Positions 12,701 through 24,360 of a DNA stretch of 64,000 bases are shown piece after piece. This stretch comes from Rhyacophila brunnea (taxonomy: Eukaryota > Arthropoda > Insecta > Trichoptera > Rhyacophilidae), in assembly GCA_022495005.1 (NCBI GenBank), contig JAGYXB010000975.1:35832-99831 (forward strand), written 5' to 3'. A program made the translations under genes and the position numbers. The notes beneath the pieces are model-generated. The model was not told where the DNA came from. It did no database searches and worked only from the letters and a program-made list of their open reading frames with translations. Numbering within the stretch: position 1 is the stretch's first letter; every line of letters starts with the position of its first letter.

Positions 12701-13100
12701 TTTTTTTTTTCAGCTTTACACTAATATTTTATCATATTCATAAAACAAGATTTCCTTCTGCGTATTTGTATACTGCAATAGATATTTAATTACTACAGTT
12801 TTTGTAGTCTTCCTTGTAGGCAGCTACCATCGCATATGCTAATTTTGAAGGTTGAAAAAAAAATTAAACAAAAAAACATTACGCGAATGGTTAACAATGG
12901 ATTAATTTTTGTTTGTCACTATATTATGCCAGACAAAGACGTTATAAAATCTCCTCTACACTTTTAGGTCCCGTTCATTGCGTGTTTCCCACTTACGACG
13001 TGTTTCACGCAGGACACGTTACGACAGAAGCGTTAGGGTTAAATATTTATTCCCTTAATACTGTCGATTGCATGATTTTTGATAGGGGATTTAGGAATAT
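9740..13100. other. No assignable feature
   Basis: About 3.4 kb of AT-rich sequence. Short open frames exist at 10137-10476 and 12913-13110 but show no recognisable motif. A (CA) run lies near 11246 and 12591. Some degenerate tRNA-box-like words occur without a full cloverleaf. Confidence 0.4.
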
Positions 13101-13104
13101 AATA

Positions 13105-13266
13105 TATTAATAACCCCAGCAATCTAGTAACGCGCTGGATAGACGAGTTCATAAAGTTCGATAGATGGACGTAGCAGCATAGAACTAGGGACCGAGAAGA
13201 GTGGAGACAGCTAGGAGAGGCCTTTATCCAGCAATGGATTAACCCCAGCTGGTGATGATGATGATT
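13105..13266 (+). pseudogene. RTE-like endonuclease-RT C-terminus, family S
   Basis: The frame reads RWIDEFIKF, one in-frame stop, then RTRDREEWRQLGEAFIQQWI and NPSW before two stops. It is followed by the GATGATGATGA microsatellite that closes RTE elements. Only the last ~50 codons are present, as is usual for target-primed reverse transcription with 5' truncation. Confidence 0.8.
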
Positions 13267-13505
13267 ATATCAGTAAGGTAGATTGAGACAGTGAGGAGAT
13301 GTCTTCGTTCGAATCTCAACATAGATTATTCAGTAACTTTATAAGGTCTCATGACTCACTACTATAAAACAGCACAGTTGCGAGCGTTTAACAAGTTATA
13401 ATTCAATTTAACTTAATAAGACTGGGAGGTCTCAGTTATTCTGCATTGAGTCTAATTCTGCACTAGACATTCTGTATGGAATAAGCGCCCCTTTTGTAAT
13501 GTGCA

Positions 13506-13524
13506 TATATATATATATATATTT
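13506..13524. repeat. Short (AT)n microsatellite
   Basis: An uninterrupted run of alternating A and T about 18 bases long. Confidence 0.8.
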
Positions 13525-14119
13525 ATTATATTGTATTTAAGCCGTTGTTTGAATTAAAGACGATAATATATAGTTAATTTAATCATTCCTTGAAAAATAC
13601 ACGTAGTCGGATGTTTGAGGGAGCTTAAATCCTTACTGTGTTGTAAAAGCGTGGTATCTATATACGTTTTTCCATGTTTCCGGTTTGCGAAACGTGAAAA
13701 AAAACTTATGGAATTAGTGGTAAAGCGAGTTTAAACAAAACAAAAATCTCACTGGAGAAATTATTCTCAGTTTTACGGAAAATCTCGTGAAAAACATTTT
13801 GTCGTTATCCGAAGCGTACAAAGTTACAAAGATCTAAACGCTTTGCAGAAATTCAAGCGGTTTTTAGATACACTCCCTGGAGGTGATGATCAAAGAAAAT
13901 ATTTTTGTGTCTATAAAATATTTAAGATATTTTATTTTTACATTACAATATTAATGACTTTTTCCAGGTCGATTTGCTATGTGTTTAACTCGCGAGGTTT
14001 TAATAATAGTTGACGTGTATATAACTATATAATTTTAAAAAAGGTACTTAGTTAATTTCACGATACTGTATTTCTTATGGTGTTTCAGAATGCTGTCTAT
14101 ATTTGATGGTATCATTCTT

Positions 14120-14415
14120 CTTTTCATCATGTCATAAAAATATCTACCCGGAATATTTTGGTAGAGCTGCACTCGCACCAATCATGGAGGTTTTTAAGTC
14201 ACGAAATTTAGTATCGTCTTCTGCTAAGTTTCTCTTTGATTTTTGCTTCGATAAAATGTTGGGGAATGGTTCACTTTTGTCCTTTCATAATGTGGTCAGA
14301 TTTTGTAGTTTTATGGGTTTGATACTACACAGATCGTCTAGGTCCTTTACGTTCGTATTCGTTTAAAGACGTTAACATATTTTGTCACCCAGGTTCCAGT
14401 CAGTCCAAGGAGGTT
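14120..14415 (-). pseudogene. Endonuclease-RT C-terminus, family H, decayed copy
   Basis: The minus strand parallels the better copy at 57752-58140. Corresponding words include the complement of GGTAGAGCTGCACTCGCACC, of TCACGAAAT, of TGTTGGGGAATG, of TTTCATAATGTGG and of TTTGATACTAC. Many substitutions and shifts; no intact frame. Confidence 0.7.
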
Positions 14416-15500
14416 GGGATGTATGTTTTTGTGAGAGTTACTTAAGTTTATAATTTTTTTATTATTAACAGTTTCTTTGAGCACAGAAAAACAGAAGATA
14501 TATTGTTTTTTTCTATAATTTCTCTAATAAATATGTTTTTGAGGTATAAAGATTATTATTATATGTTTTATACTACAGGAAAAGACAAATGGTTAAGAAC
14601 ATATTATTGTATGTGAATCTATTAAAAAAATATATGTTTCTATTTTATTCTCAACAAAAAAGTGCTCTACTTTACGTTCTAAAAAAGGCAGGTATATATG
14701 GATAAAATTAATAGCTGGATTTCCTTCTGATCTTTTTTAGCCTGGCAATGTTCATTCATTTACATTTTCGCATCAATTACGTCATAAGGTAACCTATAGA
14801 AAATCTAAGTTCTTTTTGGTGCGGCATTCTTGAAGGACGTTACAGTAAAGGTACATTCTAAGCATTCATAAATTATTATAGTTAATTTCAGCTATATTTT
14901 ATGTCAACTCTGGCCGAATTTAATATGGCATATCTTTTATACGTGTCCTACATAAAATAAATATTTATTGGCCTCTATGAAGATAGATATTCGGAAAAAC
15001 GATTAATAAGGTAGTGTATAATAATATTATTATGTTAATAAGTTTTTACATATATTTGAAAAGATATATTATCTCAAATAAATCGATATTTTCGAGGTTG
15101 GTATGTTTGCTTAAAATGATGCATACGCGAAAATAATGACGAAAAAAGATTTCACATTTACGTCAAAAATTAAATTAAAAATGTCTATTTATTAAATATA
15201 TTAATACTATATCAATAATATAATTAAAATTGTAGAATTTTTCTGATTAAGAGTTTGTATAATTGTAACCTCAAAAATGCTCTGTATGATAAATAATGAA
15301 TAATAATGTAGGTAGTATTTTTTACTTTTACCGAAACCAAAACATTCAATTTGTAATACAAATATCAAACACTAATAATTTATATCCGCCTCGTTTCAAT
15401 GCGCCAACATACAACGTACGGCTATAATAAAAAATCAATAGTTGTCATAAAGTATAATACTAAAAGATTATAAGACTATCATTTATTATAGGACAAACTC
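14416..15500. other. No recognisable feature
   Basis: AT-rich spacer with no inverted repeats or coding frames that I could support. Confidence 0.45.
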
Positions 15501-15581
15501 TGTACTCAAACTCTATATGGAGGCGTCTCTGAAAATAAATATAAGAAAAAAATTATTTAAATTTGTCGCAATATATCACGT

Positions 15582-16004
15582 TATATCCCGTTTATGCGTG
15601 CATGGATTTACTGCTGACAGTAGGTATGTATTATCGTGGCCATCACCAGAAAATGCACGTGAAAACACGTTTTATCGTACAAATTGCAAGATTGCATGCA
15701 TGAATCAAAACGATCGCAAGCTTCTGAATTTTCACGCGACGGTTGGGATTTGTTCTATATCTGTGCCTGCGCTGTAGAACGATAGTGGCGAACCTGCCGG
15801 TAAAAAAAACGAACTACACCGCGCATTCATTTAGAGGTTAACCGATTTTCACGACCTGTCAAATAGTACCATAAAACGACAAAAACGCGTCACGCTTATT
15901 CTTGAAAAGTGAGATTGGCGACACAGTCAGCACTTTTACGTGTAAACAGTTATTATCGCGATAGTTTAAAATACACAATTCTATGCACGTGTACAGGCGT
16001 TATA
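15582..16004 (-). mobile_element. TA-flanked MITE, family D, copy 1
   Basis: Reverse orientation. The left terminus TATATCCCGTTTATGCGTGC corresponds to the complement of the 3' end (TGCACGTGTAAACGGGGTATA) of the copies at 21417 and 36459. The right terminus ends CTATGCACGTGTACAGGCGT. Shared interior blocks include CGTTCTACAGCGCAGG-like sequence, TTTTACCGGCAGGTTCG and GTGTAAACAGTTATTATCGC. Termini meet TA dinucleotides, consistent with a Tc1/mariner-type MITE (inference). An 86-codon frame across the element is fortuitous. Confidence 0.85.
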
Positions 16005-16154
16005 AGGATAATATATTATTATTTCTTATAATTACCTCAAAACGTCTTATTAATGAAATCGATTAATTAAAAAATAATACAAATAAATGCAACAATGGAT
16101 TTAATGGTAAATAAAAAAGGCATATTGTTTATAATATGTTAAGAGCATACTTAA

Positions 16155-16505
16155 GTAAAATAGCAAATAATTTTCAACAGTAAGTTGGACGAAATTTCTC
16201 ACTCGTCGCCAATCGGAGACTGACAGTTGAGGTGTAAGCACGTCAATTTGTTTTGTGATGGCGTCGGAGGAATATATTCTTAAATCGTGAAAAGATGACT
16301 AAAAACGTTACTCATGTACTTGAAAAAGAAAACATGTCAATGAATATATTAATATTATTACTAATAAAACAATAAACATAACATTAAATGGACGCATGTT
16401 GAATTTTTATGACAAATTATATTTCGTTCTGCTCGCGTCATTTGCACAATCCGCGTGTCGCCTATTCACGATCTTTTTAGACCATGCCTCAGCTGAAGTA
16501 TAGTC
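16155..16505 (+). mobile_element. TTAA-flanked MITE, family J, copy 2
   Basis: TTAA lies at 16151-16154 and 16506-16509. The right end reads CAGCTGAAGTATAGTC. The interior matches copy 1 closely in the same orientation (CAATCGGAGACTGACAG, ATGGACGCATGTTGA, TTTGCACAATCCGCG). Non-coding, 351 bp. Confidence 0.88.
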
Positions 16506-16578
16506 TTAAAGTAAGAAGCTACAAAACATTATTATTTATTTCAAATATTTAAATGTTTACTTATCGGAATTTGTAAAC

Positions 16579-16901
16579 CTATTTTTTTCTCTTTGTTGAT
16601 GTATAATATATTTTATGTAAGTGGTTATCATATATTGAATGATACATTAATACAGTAAGTGTAGAGAGAGCTTTGGAATGGGAGTAATTTGGAAATAACC
16701 ATTTTACTGCAGTGCGATTCTTTGTGACGCAGGTTCTAACTACGAGGACTATTTTTATTTGGTCCGCAAGAGTTTCCACTATGAAAAAGGTGCCAATGGC
16801 GGCGCTTGTGGTGTTAACACCCCCCGTGCCGTTAGCTATGTCTGCTATTTCCCCATGGGGCGGAAGACACTTTAGCGCCGCGTCAAAAAAGCTAAACGCC
16901 T
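16579..16901 (-). CDS. Unassigned open frame of 107 codons, possible exon or relic
   Basis: On the minus strand, a frame opens just after a TAG at 16902-16904 and stays open to the stop at 16579-16581. Its upstream half reads AFSFFDAALKCLPPHGEIAD, then IANGTGGVNTTSAAIGTFF, then IVETLADQIKIVLVVRTC. This half is much more GC-rich than its surroundings. I do not recognise a family. An AG directly precedes the open segment, so a splice acceptor at 16902-16903 is conceivable, but its pyrimidine tract is weak. The other strand is also open for 63 codons here, so chance cannot be excluded. Confidence 0.25.
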
Positions 16902-17103
16902 AAATCGAGTCTAAAATGCGGCAAACACCCTGATTTAATTTTGGTAAAAGTGTTCCACTTCTATTATCAAAGCTTGATACTGCTTAACCCTATTAAATAA
17001 ATACAACTATTGAATACATAAATATTCTTTCACATTGTTATGACTTATAGACATTAAAAAGCTTGAAAATATACATTTTGATAATTAATCATTTCTAATA
17101 ATA

Positions 17104-17635
17104 ATGGTGGGGTTTGCATTCAACCAAGTTGGAGTCGCATGGAGGTCATGGCTGTATTCTGTGAGGACCAAATGTCGTTTGTTTAACGCGTGCGTGCTAC
17201 CTGTGCTCATGTATGGCTGTGAGACATGGCATCTTACTAAGCTTCAAGAGTCTCGGCTTTTGAGGTTTGAGAATCGATGTCTCCGCCGAATCTTAGGGGT
17301 GCATTTGTACGACCGCGTTACAAACATCCGAGTTCATGAGCAGACACAGCAGCCTTCGGTTATCACGAAAAGACGATTTACGTGGCTGGGACACGTATTC
17401 CGGATGCTGCCAAAGAGTACGACACTTGTGGCACAGCCTCAAGGGTTCCGTTGCCGTGCAGCCCTGCACAGTGTACCCTGCAGCGGTACTACAAGAGCGA
17501 CCTACGTGCTGCTGGTCTGACATGGCGGGAGGCGCAAGAGTTAGCGATGGACCGAGGGAAGTGGCGCCGAACTTGTGCTTACCCTATGCCCTAATATTGG
17601 GTCGTGACAGGGTGGAAGAAGAAGAATAATAATTA
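17104..17635 (+). pseudogene. Reverse transcriptase C-terminal fragment, frameshifted
   Basis: The first frame (17104 to about 17400) reads KCRLFNACVLPVLMYGCETW, then LRFENRCLRRILGVHLYDRV, then RRFTWLGHVFRML. This is the region after the RT core in RTE/CR1-type endonuclease-RT proteins. The sequence continues in another frame with YKSDLRAAGLTWREAQELAM then DRGKWRRTC, the usual end of such proteins. A GAAGAAGAAGAATAATAAT tail follows, a typical 3' microsatellite. At least one frameshift separates the halves and the 5' part is missing, so it is inactive. Confidence 0.85.
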
Positions 17636-17639
17636 ATAA

Positions 17640-18715
17640 TAGGCCTCAGACCGAAGCTTATAATAATATATTTGTACTGTAAAGTAACTATATTAGTATA
17701 ATATGAAAAGCTTGTGATTCAAGAATTCACAAAATCAAAAAATTGTTCAAATATTCAACAAATTCAATTATTCAATAATTTAACAAATTTTGATCACAAT
17801 ACAAGTCGATACTTACACTTTTTTAGGTTCTTTGACATTTGTATACTACCCTCTTTAAACGGCACTTTTTAGAGGCAATTATTAATAATTTAAAGTCGAA
17901 ATACAGGATTGTAACATAAAGTACGAGATTTATTTACTATTTATATTTTATTGTATTATAAAATAAATGTGATGGTACTTCCAAAATTTGGTATGTCAAT
18001 AATTTAGGTAAATATTTAGAGTTAACAACGGATTATGAGTCAATAATATAAAATATATGTACATATGCTAGAAAAAAAAATCAAGGTCATCCGATATTAT
18101 AGAACATTCACATAAAGCACAAAGAAATTAGCATTGTGCCGGTTTTTAGAGGGCAAATCGAACATTAAATTGCAATTACTCCATAACATGATTTTGAGAC
18201 TTACCAACTTTTGGCAGTATAAGATATGGACGATATAAGAGATTGGACTATAACTTGAAAGACCTGACTTTATTAAAATTATTTTTTTTATTAGGCACTA
18301 TAATTTATTTTGTAATTGAGACGTCATATTATATATTGAATATACCTAAGCTGAACTAAACTGAAAGGTGTTTACGCATATCAGGCTAACAAGGCACTAA
18401 TAGTGAGGGCTGTGTGGCTGGTCAATGCACTCCCCAGGGATGTAGACATTTTTAATGATGCATTATGTACTCTGTTTTTAAAATTATATTTTTTATTCAT
18501 TATTTATGCAATAATATTATTTATTCGCATACATAATATTATTGATGATGGTACCTATATCGATAAAATACCCTTGAGACCGAAATGAATATAATCATAA
18601 TAACACGCCAATAAAATTTGATTTTTTATTAATTCATCATGGGCACTTCTGAATCGATTATTACCGCTGTATGGCAAATATGAGTTTTGGTCCAATACAA
18701 TAATTATTTTTTTTG
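17640..18715. other. No recognisable feature
   Basis: AT-rich spacer. A 61-codon open frame at 18403-18588 is hydrophobic and low in complexity and looks fortuitous. Confidence 0.45.
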
Positions 18716-18718
18716 TTA

Positions 18719-18774
18719 CGCCAAAGAAGTATTACTTCTAACGCGCGTACACAAGTACACACTCCGATTTCTTT
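18719..18774 (+). mobile_element. Right-end fragment of family A
   Basis: GTTACGCCAAAGAAGTATTA followed by CTTCTAACGCGCGTAC and AGTACACACTCCGATTT match the 3' terminus of family A. The remainder is missing. Confidence 0.75.
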
Positions 18775-18904
18775 ATGAATTTTTGATTTCGATTTGTTTT
18801 TTCTCTAGTTGATTTACTTGTACTTTTTATTCCTAATGTCATGTTGTGAATGTCTTGAATTAATTATTTATTATGTGCTTAATAAATAAATAAATTTGAA
18901 AACA

Positions 18905-18945
18905 TAGGTTCGAATCCTGTCAGGCATCACATTTTTAATGTATCA
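18905..18945 (+). mobile_element. tRNA-like SINE fragment (B box)
   Basis: AGGTTCGAATCCTGTCAGGC contains a perfect pol III B box (GGTTCGAATCC). No A box or cloverleaf precedes it, so this is a short SINE-like remnant at most. Confidence 0.4.
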
Positions 18946-19005
18946 GAATTGTATATTTCTGAGGTATTTTCAAAAACAAACCTTTTGTATAGATAAAACG
19001 TTTTA

Positions 19006-19125
19006 CAGTGGCACCATGGGTACGGCAAATGTGGCTTGCAGTTGTAGTGGTATTGTTTGCTAGCATTGAAATAGGTATTGTCGCAAGGAATTCAATACAC
19101 GCGCGAATCGCCTATGGTGCCACTG
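19006..19125. mobile_element. 120-bp TIR element flanked by TA
   Basis: Starts CAGTGGCACCATGGG and ends CCTATGGTGCCACTG; 13 of the outer bases pair exactly. TA lies on each side. The flanking 8-mers do not match, so a Tc1/mariner-like TA duplication fits better than hAT. Non-coding miniature element. Confidence 0.7.
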
Positions 19126-19352
19126 TATTATGATTAAGTTATATTAAAAGACTTAATTATGATGTCAAAAAATTTTGTGTAATGGAATAAATTAGTAAAT
19201 ATTGATATTCATTTTTATTTTTAAATATATAAGCTAAATAAACAATAGTATTTTATTTTTATATTAATTAAAAAATATTTAATTATAACGCATATACTGT
19301 TATTGAGATTTGTTTATTTTAATGTTTTAAATAATATTTCATTACATTAAAT

Positions 19353-19908
19353 CAGTGGTCGGCAAACCACGGCTTACGAGCCGCGGCTCTTTGGCCCCTT
19401 AAATGCGGCTCTGTTTCATATGATCAGATGACAAAACTAGCATTTGCTATTCTTTCCCTTTTCTGTTCTACATACATTCATACGAACATTTTTTTCAAGC
19501 ATGTAGCTTATCAAGAGTAAATTGAGAAGTCGTCTTATTGATGAGAACCTAGAATTGTGCCTAAAATTAAAAACAACAGCATACAAATCTGACTTACCCA
19601 AACTTTCCAAGGAAATGCAAGGCCATTGTTCATATTAAGTGTTTGTCAGTCTTTGTCATGATTTATTTTTATGGATACCTTACTTACAATTTAATTTTTA
19701 TCAATAAATAAGATCATTATTTTGTATGGTATCAAATTTTATTCAGTGTAGTACCTATAGTTTAATTAAGACTGAAAACTTTAATTAAAGTTTATTAAGT
19801 TAAAAAACAGTGTACCTTCCTATATAGTTTAAGTTTAAGAAATTTGGCTCTCAAAAGAAATCTGTTAAAATTATTGGCTCTGTTGACTAACTAGTTTGCC
19901 GACCACTG
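19353..19908. mobile_element. Non-autonomous hAT element, intact ends
   Basis: Starts CAGTGGTCGGCAAACC and ends GTTTGCCGACCACTG. An exact 8-bp duplication, CATTAAAT, is at 19345-19352 and 19909-19916. The subterminal AGCCGCGGCTCTTTGGC is of the kind known in SPIN/Charlie-like hAT elements. The 556-bp interior has no transposase. Confidence 0.94.
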
Positions 19909-20215
19909 CATTAAATAAATATAGAACGAATGAAAATCGTTTTAAATTTACACAAATACAAAAGTGTGATGTTTGCTAAAAATAAACTGTAATGCAAAAT
20001 GACCAATTTAATTAAATCTATGTTTTTGTATGTTGCGCTTTTTCTGCTTGAATTTTATATAAATATTTATATGCAGAATCTCGAAGAAAGTTTTTCGTAA
20101 CTTCTTTACATTATTCCTACATATTACGAGTATAATTAGCTATGTGCTAGTCTTCTGTGTAAAGTTTTAAGTACCTACCAATGTTTCTAAACAAGACGAT
20201 ACTAACAATGTAATT

Positions 20216-20742
20216 GAAGTTATACTTCTTTAGGCGCGTTTGGGAAATCAGATCAGAGTGTATTTTTGGCGTGTGACATGTAACACATAATTTATTTTTT
20301 CTCACGAAAAAACACGCACTCGATTGGATTTGAATTCTGATTCGGCTGATTCGGTTATCAGCCGAACGCCTACCATTACGCCAATCGTGACGATTATACA
20401 GTATAATATTATAGTTTAGAATTGTTCCGTTGCCTAGGCAGTGAATTTAGTATTGTCGGCCATTTGTAATTCCTTGCGTAAACAAACTATTAAACGTCAT
20501 AGTGGTAGTTGTTACTTTAAAAATAAAAACAACGATAAATATTTTTTTATTTAGTAATATAAGTTAAAGTGAATAGAAATAAATCAACGGCGTTCCAATA
20601 AGCGGTCCGTTTTCTTGAGTGTGTAATTTAACAAGATAATTAAGAGCTAGTCGAAAAGTCTAGGTTATCACAAGTTTTGTTATTGTTTTCTTACGCCAAG
20701 GATGTATAACTTCTAACGCGCGTACATAAGTACAAACACTGT
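20216..20742 (+). mobile_element. tRNA-bearing TIR family A, copy 1
   Basis: Begins GAAGTTATACTTCTTTAGGC and ends with the near-complement GCCAAGGATGTATAACTTC plus a conserved extension TAACGCGCGTACATAAGTAC. The interior carries a degenerate tRNA-like segment in antisense (about 20318-20385), then shared blocks TTGTTCCGTTGCCTAGGCA, AACGGCGTTCCAATAAGCGG and CTTGAGTGTGTAATTTAACA. Non-coding. Confidence 0.85.
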
Positions 20743-20744
20743 TT

Positions 20745-21294
20745 TTTTTCTTATACGTTTACATTTATATCTGTTTAGATATCATCCGTTATATTTTATT
20801 ATAAAACTACGTTTTATTTTAATAATAAACTGTATTTAAGCACGCTAGCTTCGATTGACAGCGACAATTTTAGCGCTTGCCTTGTTAGGCAATCCGCAAG
20901 ATTTTTAACAGTCATGGTTCCATTAAACTTCACTCCCTCGTTAACCTTCATTTTAGCTAAACAGGGCCAACGTTGACCCTTTTTAATGATAAGACTATAC
21001 GCATAGATCTATCCAAGGGACAAGAGTGACCAACGCTGTTTAAATACACCAATATTCAGGCATTTAATAACAAAAACCGATGTCACACAATATATGGTTA
21101 AAATTTGATCAAAAAATTCTAAAATATGCCAAAATCCTAACCTAATGATTAACAGAAAAAGAGAATTACAGATTATTTAAAGTGATTAAATAAATTTCCA
21201 ATTTACTTTATACATATTAATTCCAAAAATTTAATGACGTTAATGGGCATATTTTTCTAACCTGGAAAATTAAATATTTAGATACTTTATCACT
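20745..21294. other. No recognisable feature
   Basis: Intervening AT-rich sequence without a supported gene or repeat. Confidence 0.45.
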
Positions 21295-21416
21295 AATAGC
21301 GCCTGTACACATGGATGGAATTACTGTCGGCAATTGTGCTTATTTTAAACTGTCATGACAATAACTGTTTACACGTAAAAGTGCTGACTGTCTCTCCAAT
21401 CTCATTCTTCAAGAGT
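21295..21416 (+). repeat. Partial tandem copy of MITE D, 5' segment
   Basis: Repeats the first ~120 bases of the full element that follows at once (GCGCCTGTACACATGGATGG through CCAATCTCATTCTTCAAGAG). It keeps about 14 bases (AATAACTGTTTACA) that the downstream copy has lost. Confidence 0.85.
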
Positions 21417-21810
21417 TATAGCGCCTGTACACATGCATGGAATTACTGTCGGCAATTGTGCTTACTTTAAACTGGCATGACACGTAAAAATGCTGACTGT
21501 CTTTCCAATCTCCTTCTTCAAGAGTTAGCGAGACGCGATGTTGTCATTTCATGCTACTATTTTGACAGGACGTATTGAAAATCAGTTAACCTCAAATGAG
21601 TAGTTCGTTTTTTTTACCGGCAGGTTCGCCAATATCGCTCTACTGCGCAGGAGCAGATTTTACTTGCGCGGAAAAAAATCATCACAATTTGGAAGTTTCC
21701 AATCCTGTTTGATTTATGCACGCAATCTTGCCAACTGCAGGATAATACATGTTTCCCCATACATTTTCTTACTGTGCACAGTGCATCCATGCACGTGTAA
21801 ACGGGGTATA
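21417..21810 (+). mobile_element. TA-flanked MITE, family D, copy 2
   Basis: Starts TATAGCGCCTGTACACATGC and ends GCACGTGTAAACGGGGTATA, imperfect inverted repeats of about 24 bp. Interior shared with copies at 15582 (reverse) and 36459. Non-coding, 394 bp. Confidence 0.87.
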
Positions 21811-21834
21811 ACTTTCAATAATTGTGGACATTAA

Positions 21835-21956
21835 ACGAGCACAGGAACGCCTTAAAACTTACTGATCGACGAACTAATCAAATTTGGTGGATATGCAGTA
21901 TGTATAGGAGGCCTTCATTCAGCAGTGGATTAACCCTGGCTGATGATGACGATGAC
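21835..21956 (+). pseudogene. RTE-like tail, family S, decayed
   Basis: Ends GGAGGCCTTCATTCAGCAGT followed by GGATTAACCCTGGCTGATGATGACGATGA, the diagnostic QEAFIQQWI-stop-microsatellite end of this RTE family. The upstream half is too decayed to translate. It abuts the MITE copy that ends at 21810. Confidence 0.75.
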
Positions 21957-22390
21957 ATTTTTAATTCAAATAAAATTCCAACGTTGTTATTTGTTACATG
22001 ATTTGAAATGAATTCTAGCATCGATCATCTTGCGCCAAATATTTTTTTCTATGTAACTTAGTTTAGTTAGGTACGCCATAAAGCGTATTTCACGATATTA
22101 ATAATTAATAATCTCCATTACCCATGTTCTGGTTATACAATAAAGCCGATCTCAATTTGATTACAGTATGTATTTGTGTTTGAACTATTTAGGCAAATAA
22201 ATATTTTAGTAACAAGGCATGCCGATATTGTAATAACGATTGTACCAAGACACTTAAAATTGATCAAAAATAGATAAATATTTTGAACAAGGGTTGGCAG
22301 GAGTATATTGCGTTATTATTCCGTTGTAAACAAAATCTGCTACTATAGTCTTACACAATATAACAAAATTGTAAAATATATTTGACGAAG

Positions 22391-22812
22391 GTAGGTCACC
22401 AACCACGGGTCTAGGACGATTTGGCGCCGGACAAGTGGACGCCACGCAATTCGAAAATAAATTGACGTTAGGTACTTATAAGTACTTTAAAAATATAAAT
22501 GTAATATTATTATTTAAATTATTATGATTAAATAGTTGGTGAGAATTTAAATATGCACACGTAAATAATGATTTAATCGTGCATATGTTTAAGTTCCAAC
22601 GAAAAAGAGTTTATTTTTATAGGTATCGTAATTCTCAATCCGCAATAAAAAACATTATGTTAAGAGTAAAATGAATTAAAACTACTAAGTAGTAGATAGA
22701 AACTGTTTAAAATTCATCGTCTACGTTCTGTATACGTGTCTACGACAGTGCGGCGTCCAATTGTCCTGGCGTCCAGTTGTCTCATTCCCGCCAACCACTG
22801 ATAATGGTAACC
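22391..22812. mobile_element. Probable TIR element with GGCGTCCA arms
   Basis: The left arm (22391-22443) contains GGTCACCAACCACGGG and CCGGACAAGTGGACGCC. The right arm (22750-22812) contains GGCGTCCAATTGTCCTGGCG and CCGCCAACCACTGATAATGG. The arms are imperfect complements. The interior is AT-rich and non-coding. Ends and target duplication are not resolved. Confidence 0.5.
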
Positions 22813-22814
22813 AA

Positions 22815-23080
22815 AAAAATGTCATACCATAATCGCTTATATTTTTTTGAAAAAAATAAACATATCGAACCAAAAACTGTACCATTCTGTAGACTAAAGA
22901 GTTCTTCCATATTGAAATTAATAGCCCTGCCTAACCAAATACGCCCCACATCACAAAACGGTCTCAGGAGCAAGTCACCCAAGACTAATATCGCCATGCA
23001 TTCAAGTGTGCCTTGTCTGAATGTACAAACCTTTAAGTTAAGAGTGTCAATATGTGAGAAGTACGTCATGCTAAAATTAT
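22815..23080 (-). other. Unassigned conserved segment, also present at 59650-59885
   Basis: The minus strand has an open frame (22782-23069) with LECMAILVLGDLL preceded by TLNLKVCTFRQG. The minus strand at 59659-59883 gives FTLENLCKLSQSTLECVASS. At DNA level AAGGCACACTTGAATGCATGGCG and its counterpart are clearly related. The two may be remnants of one dispersed element or a shared protein fragment. No family recognised. Confidence 0.35.
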
Positions 23081-24360
23081 AATAACTGACAAAAGTTTAT
23101 AAAAAAACTCCCTAAATGAAGAGATCATAACTTTGGCAGTATGACACTGCAAATTTTCTAAAAGCAACAAAGTTTCCTTGAATCCAAATAAATATAAGGT
23201 TTATACCACTTGGACTTTCAAGGAGAGTGAGGCAGATATTAGAAAATATACTCGATAACTGCGTTCCGTCAGCCATTTTACGCCCATACTTTGATGAGAT
23301 TTCAACTGATTTGGATGTTTACGTTGTCCTATGTAAATCATTCATTTATTCAATAAGCAAAACAAATTAAAAAAAAAAAACATCTCTTACGCTAATTTCA
23401 CTCAGAACCATAAATTCCACGGTACACTTACGGTACACACGGTACGCTAGTGAACCATTCATTTTTTTCAATAGGAACTGATATATATTTAAAAGAAATA
23501 TTGTGAAAAATACGCATCTTCTCAAGATCAACATCATTTATGATGAAGCTTACACCTCATTCACTTCACAACCGACGCTTAACTTATGACATGCTGGTCA
23601 GCCCGAAACATTTGAACATCATCACTATCATTAATTTACGAATGACAGATTGGATCTCCATTTGGAAGCATGACATCTATGTCACCAAAAAAAAATTTGT
23701 GAAATTTACAACCTTATAATAATAAAATATTGATACCGGGTGGGAATTAAGCCACATACACCATAACTAATTACGACGAAATTATCTAATAGCTATGCGA
23801 CTGAAGTGTTTAGAAGAATGTAAAATTCTTAAATAGTGTTATCAATTCGTTGAGTGAAAATAAACCGGTTAAAATTAAATTGGTTATTTATTATTTTTAG
23901 GGATTGCAGTAACAGTATTTAAAAAACCGGTATCCAATTATTTATCGATACCGAAATACCGGTTTCAAAAATCCGAAATACCGGTATTTTTGGTACTGTG
24001 AAAGCATACACGTTTATGTTTTCGAAAATGAATTAATGTTATTTTTTCATTATTTACTACTATATTGTATAAATATAGAGTGTATAAATTTTATGCTGCC
24101 AAAACACAAATATATTGACTGAAACCAACAAAAGTTACGTAATATTAGAACAAAATCCCTCAAATATAGATACTTATAGAATTGTTTATTAATTTACATA
24201 TTTCGAAAAAGAAGACATTCGTGGAAAATGTCTCCAATTATTTTACAACTATTGATCCAACGTTGATAGTACATCCAACAAACGTTGTATTTCAGACAGA
24301 TTTTCCTATACCCGGACTAGTATTTTGTAAAAATTGACAGTTCTAAAATATTATCATCTA

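Noticed and set aside
15517..15777. 86-codon open frame
   Set aside because: It runs from flanking DNA into MITE D, whose other copies do not keep the frame.
17293..17523. Overlapping frames on both strands within the RT fragment
   Set aside because: Shadows of the RT reading frames; only the two plus-strand frames carry conserved RT C-terminal motifs.
22777..23082. 101-codon plus-strand open frame
   Set aside because: The similarity to 59650-59885 follows the minus strand better; the plus frame is not shared.
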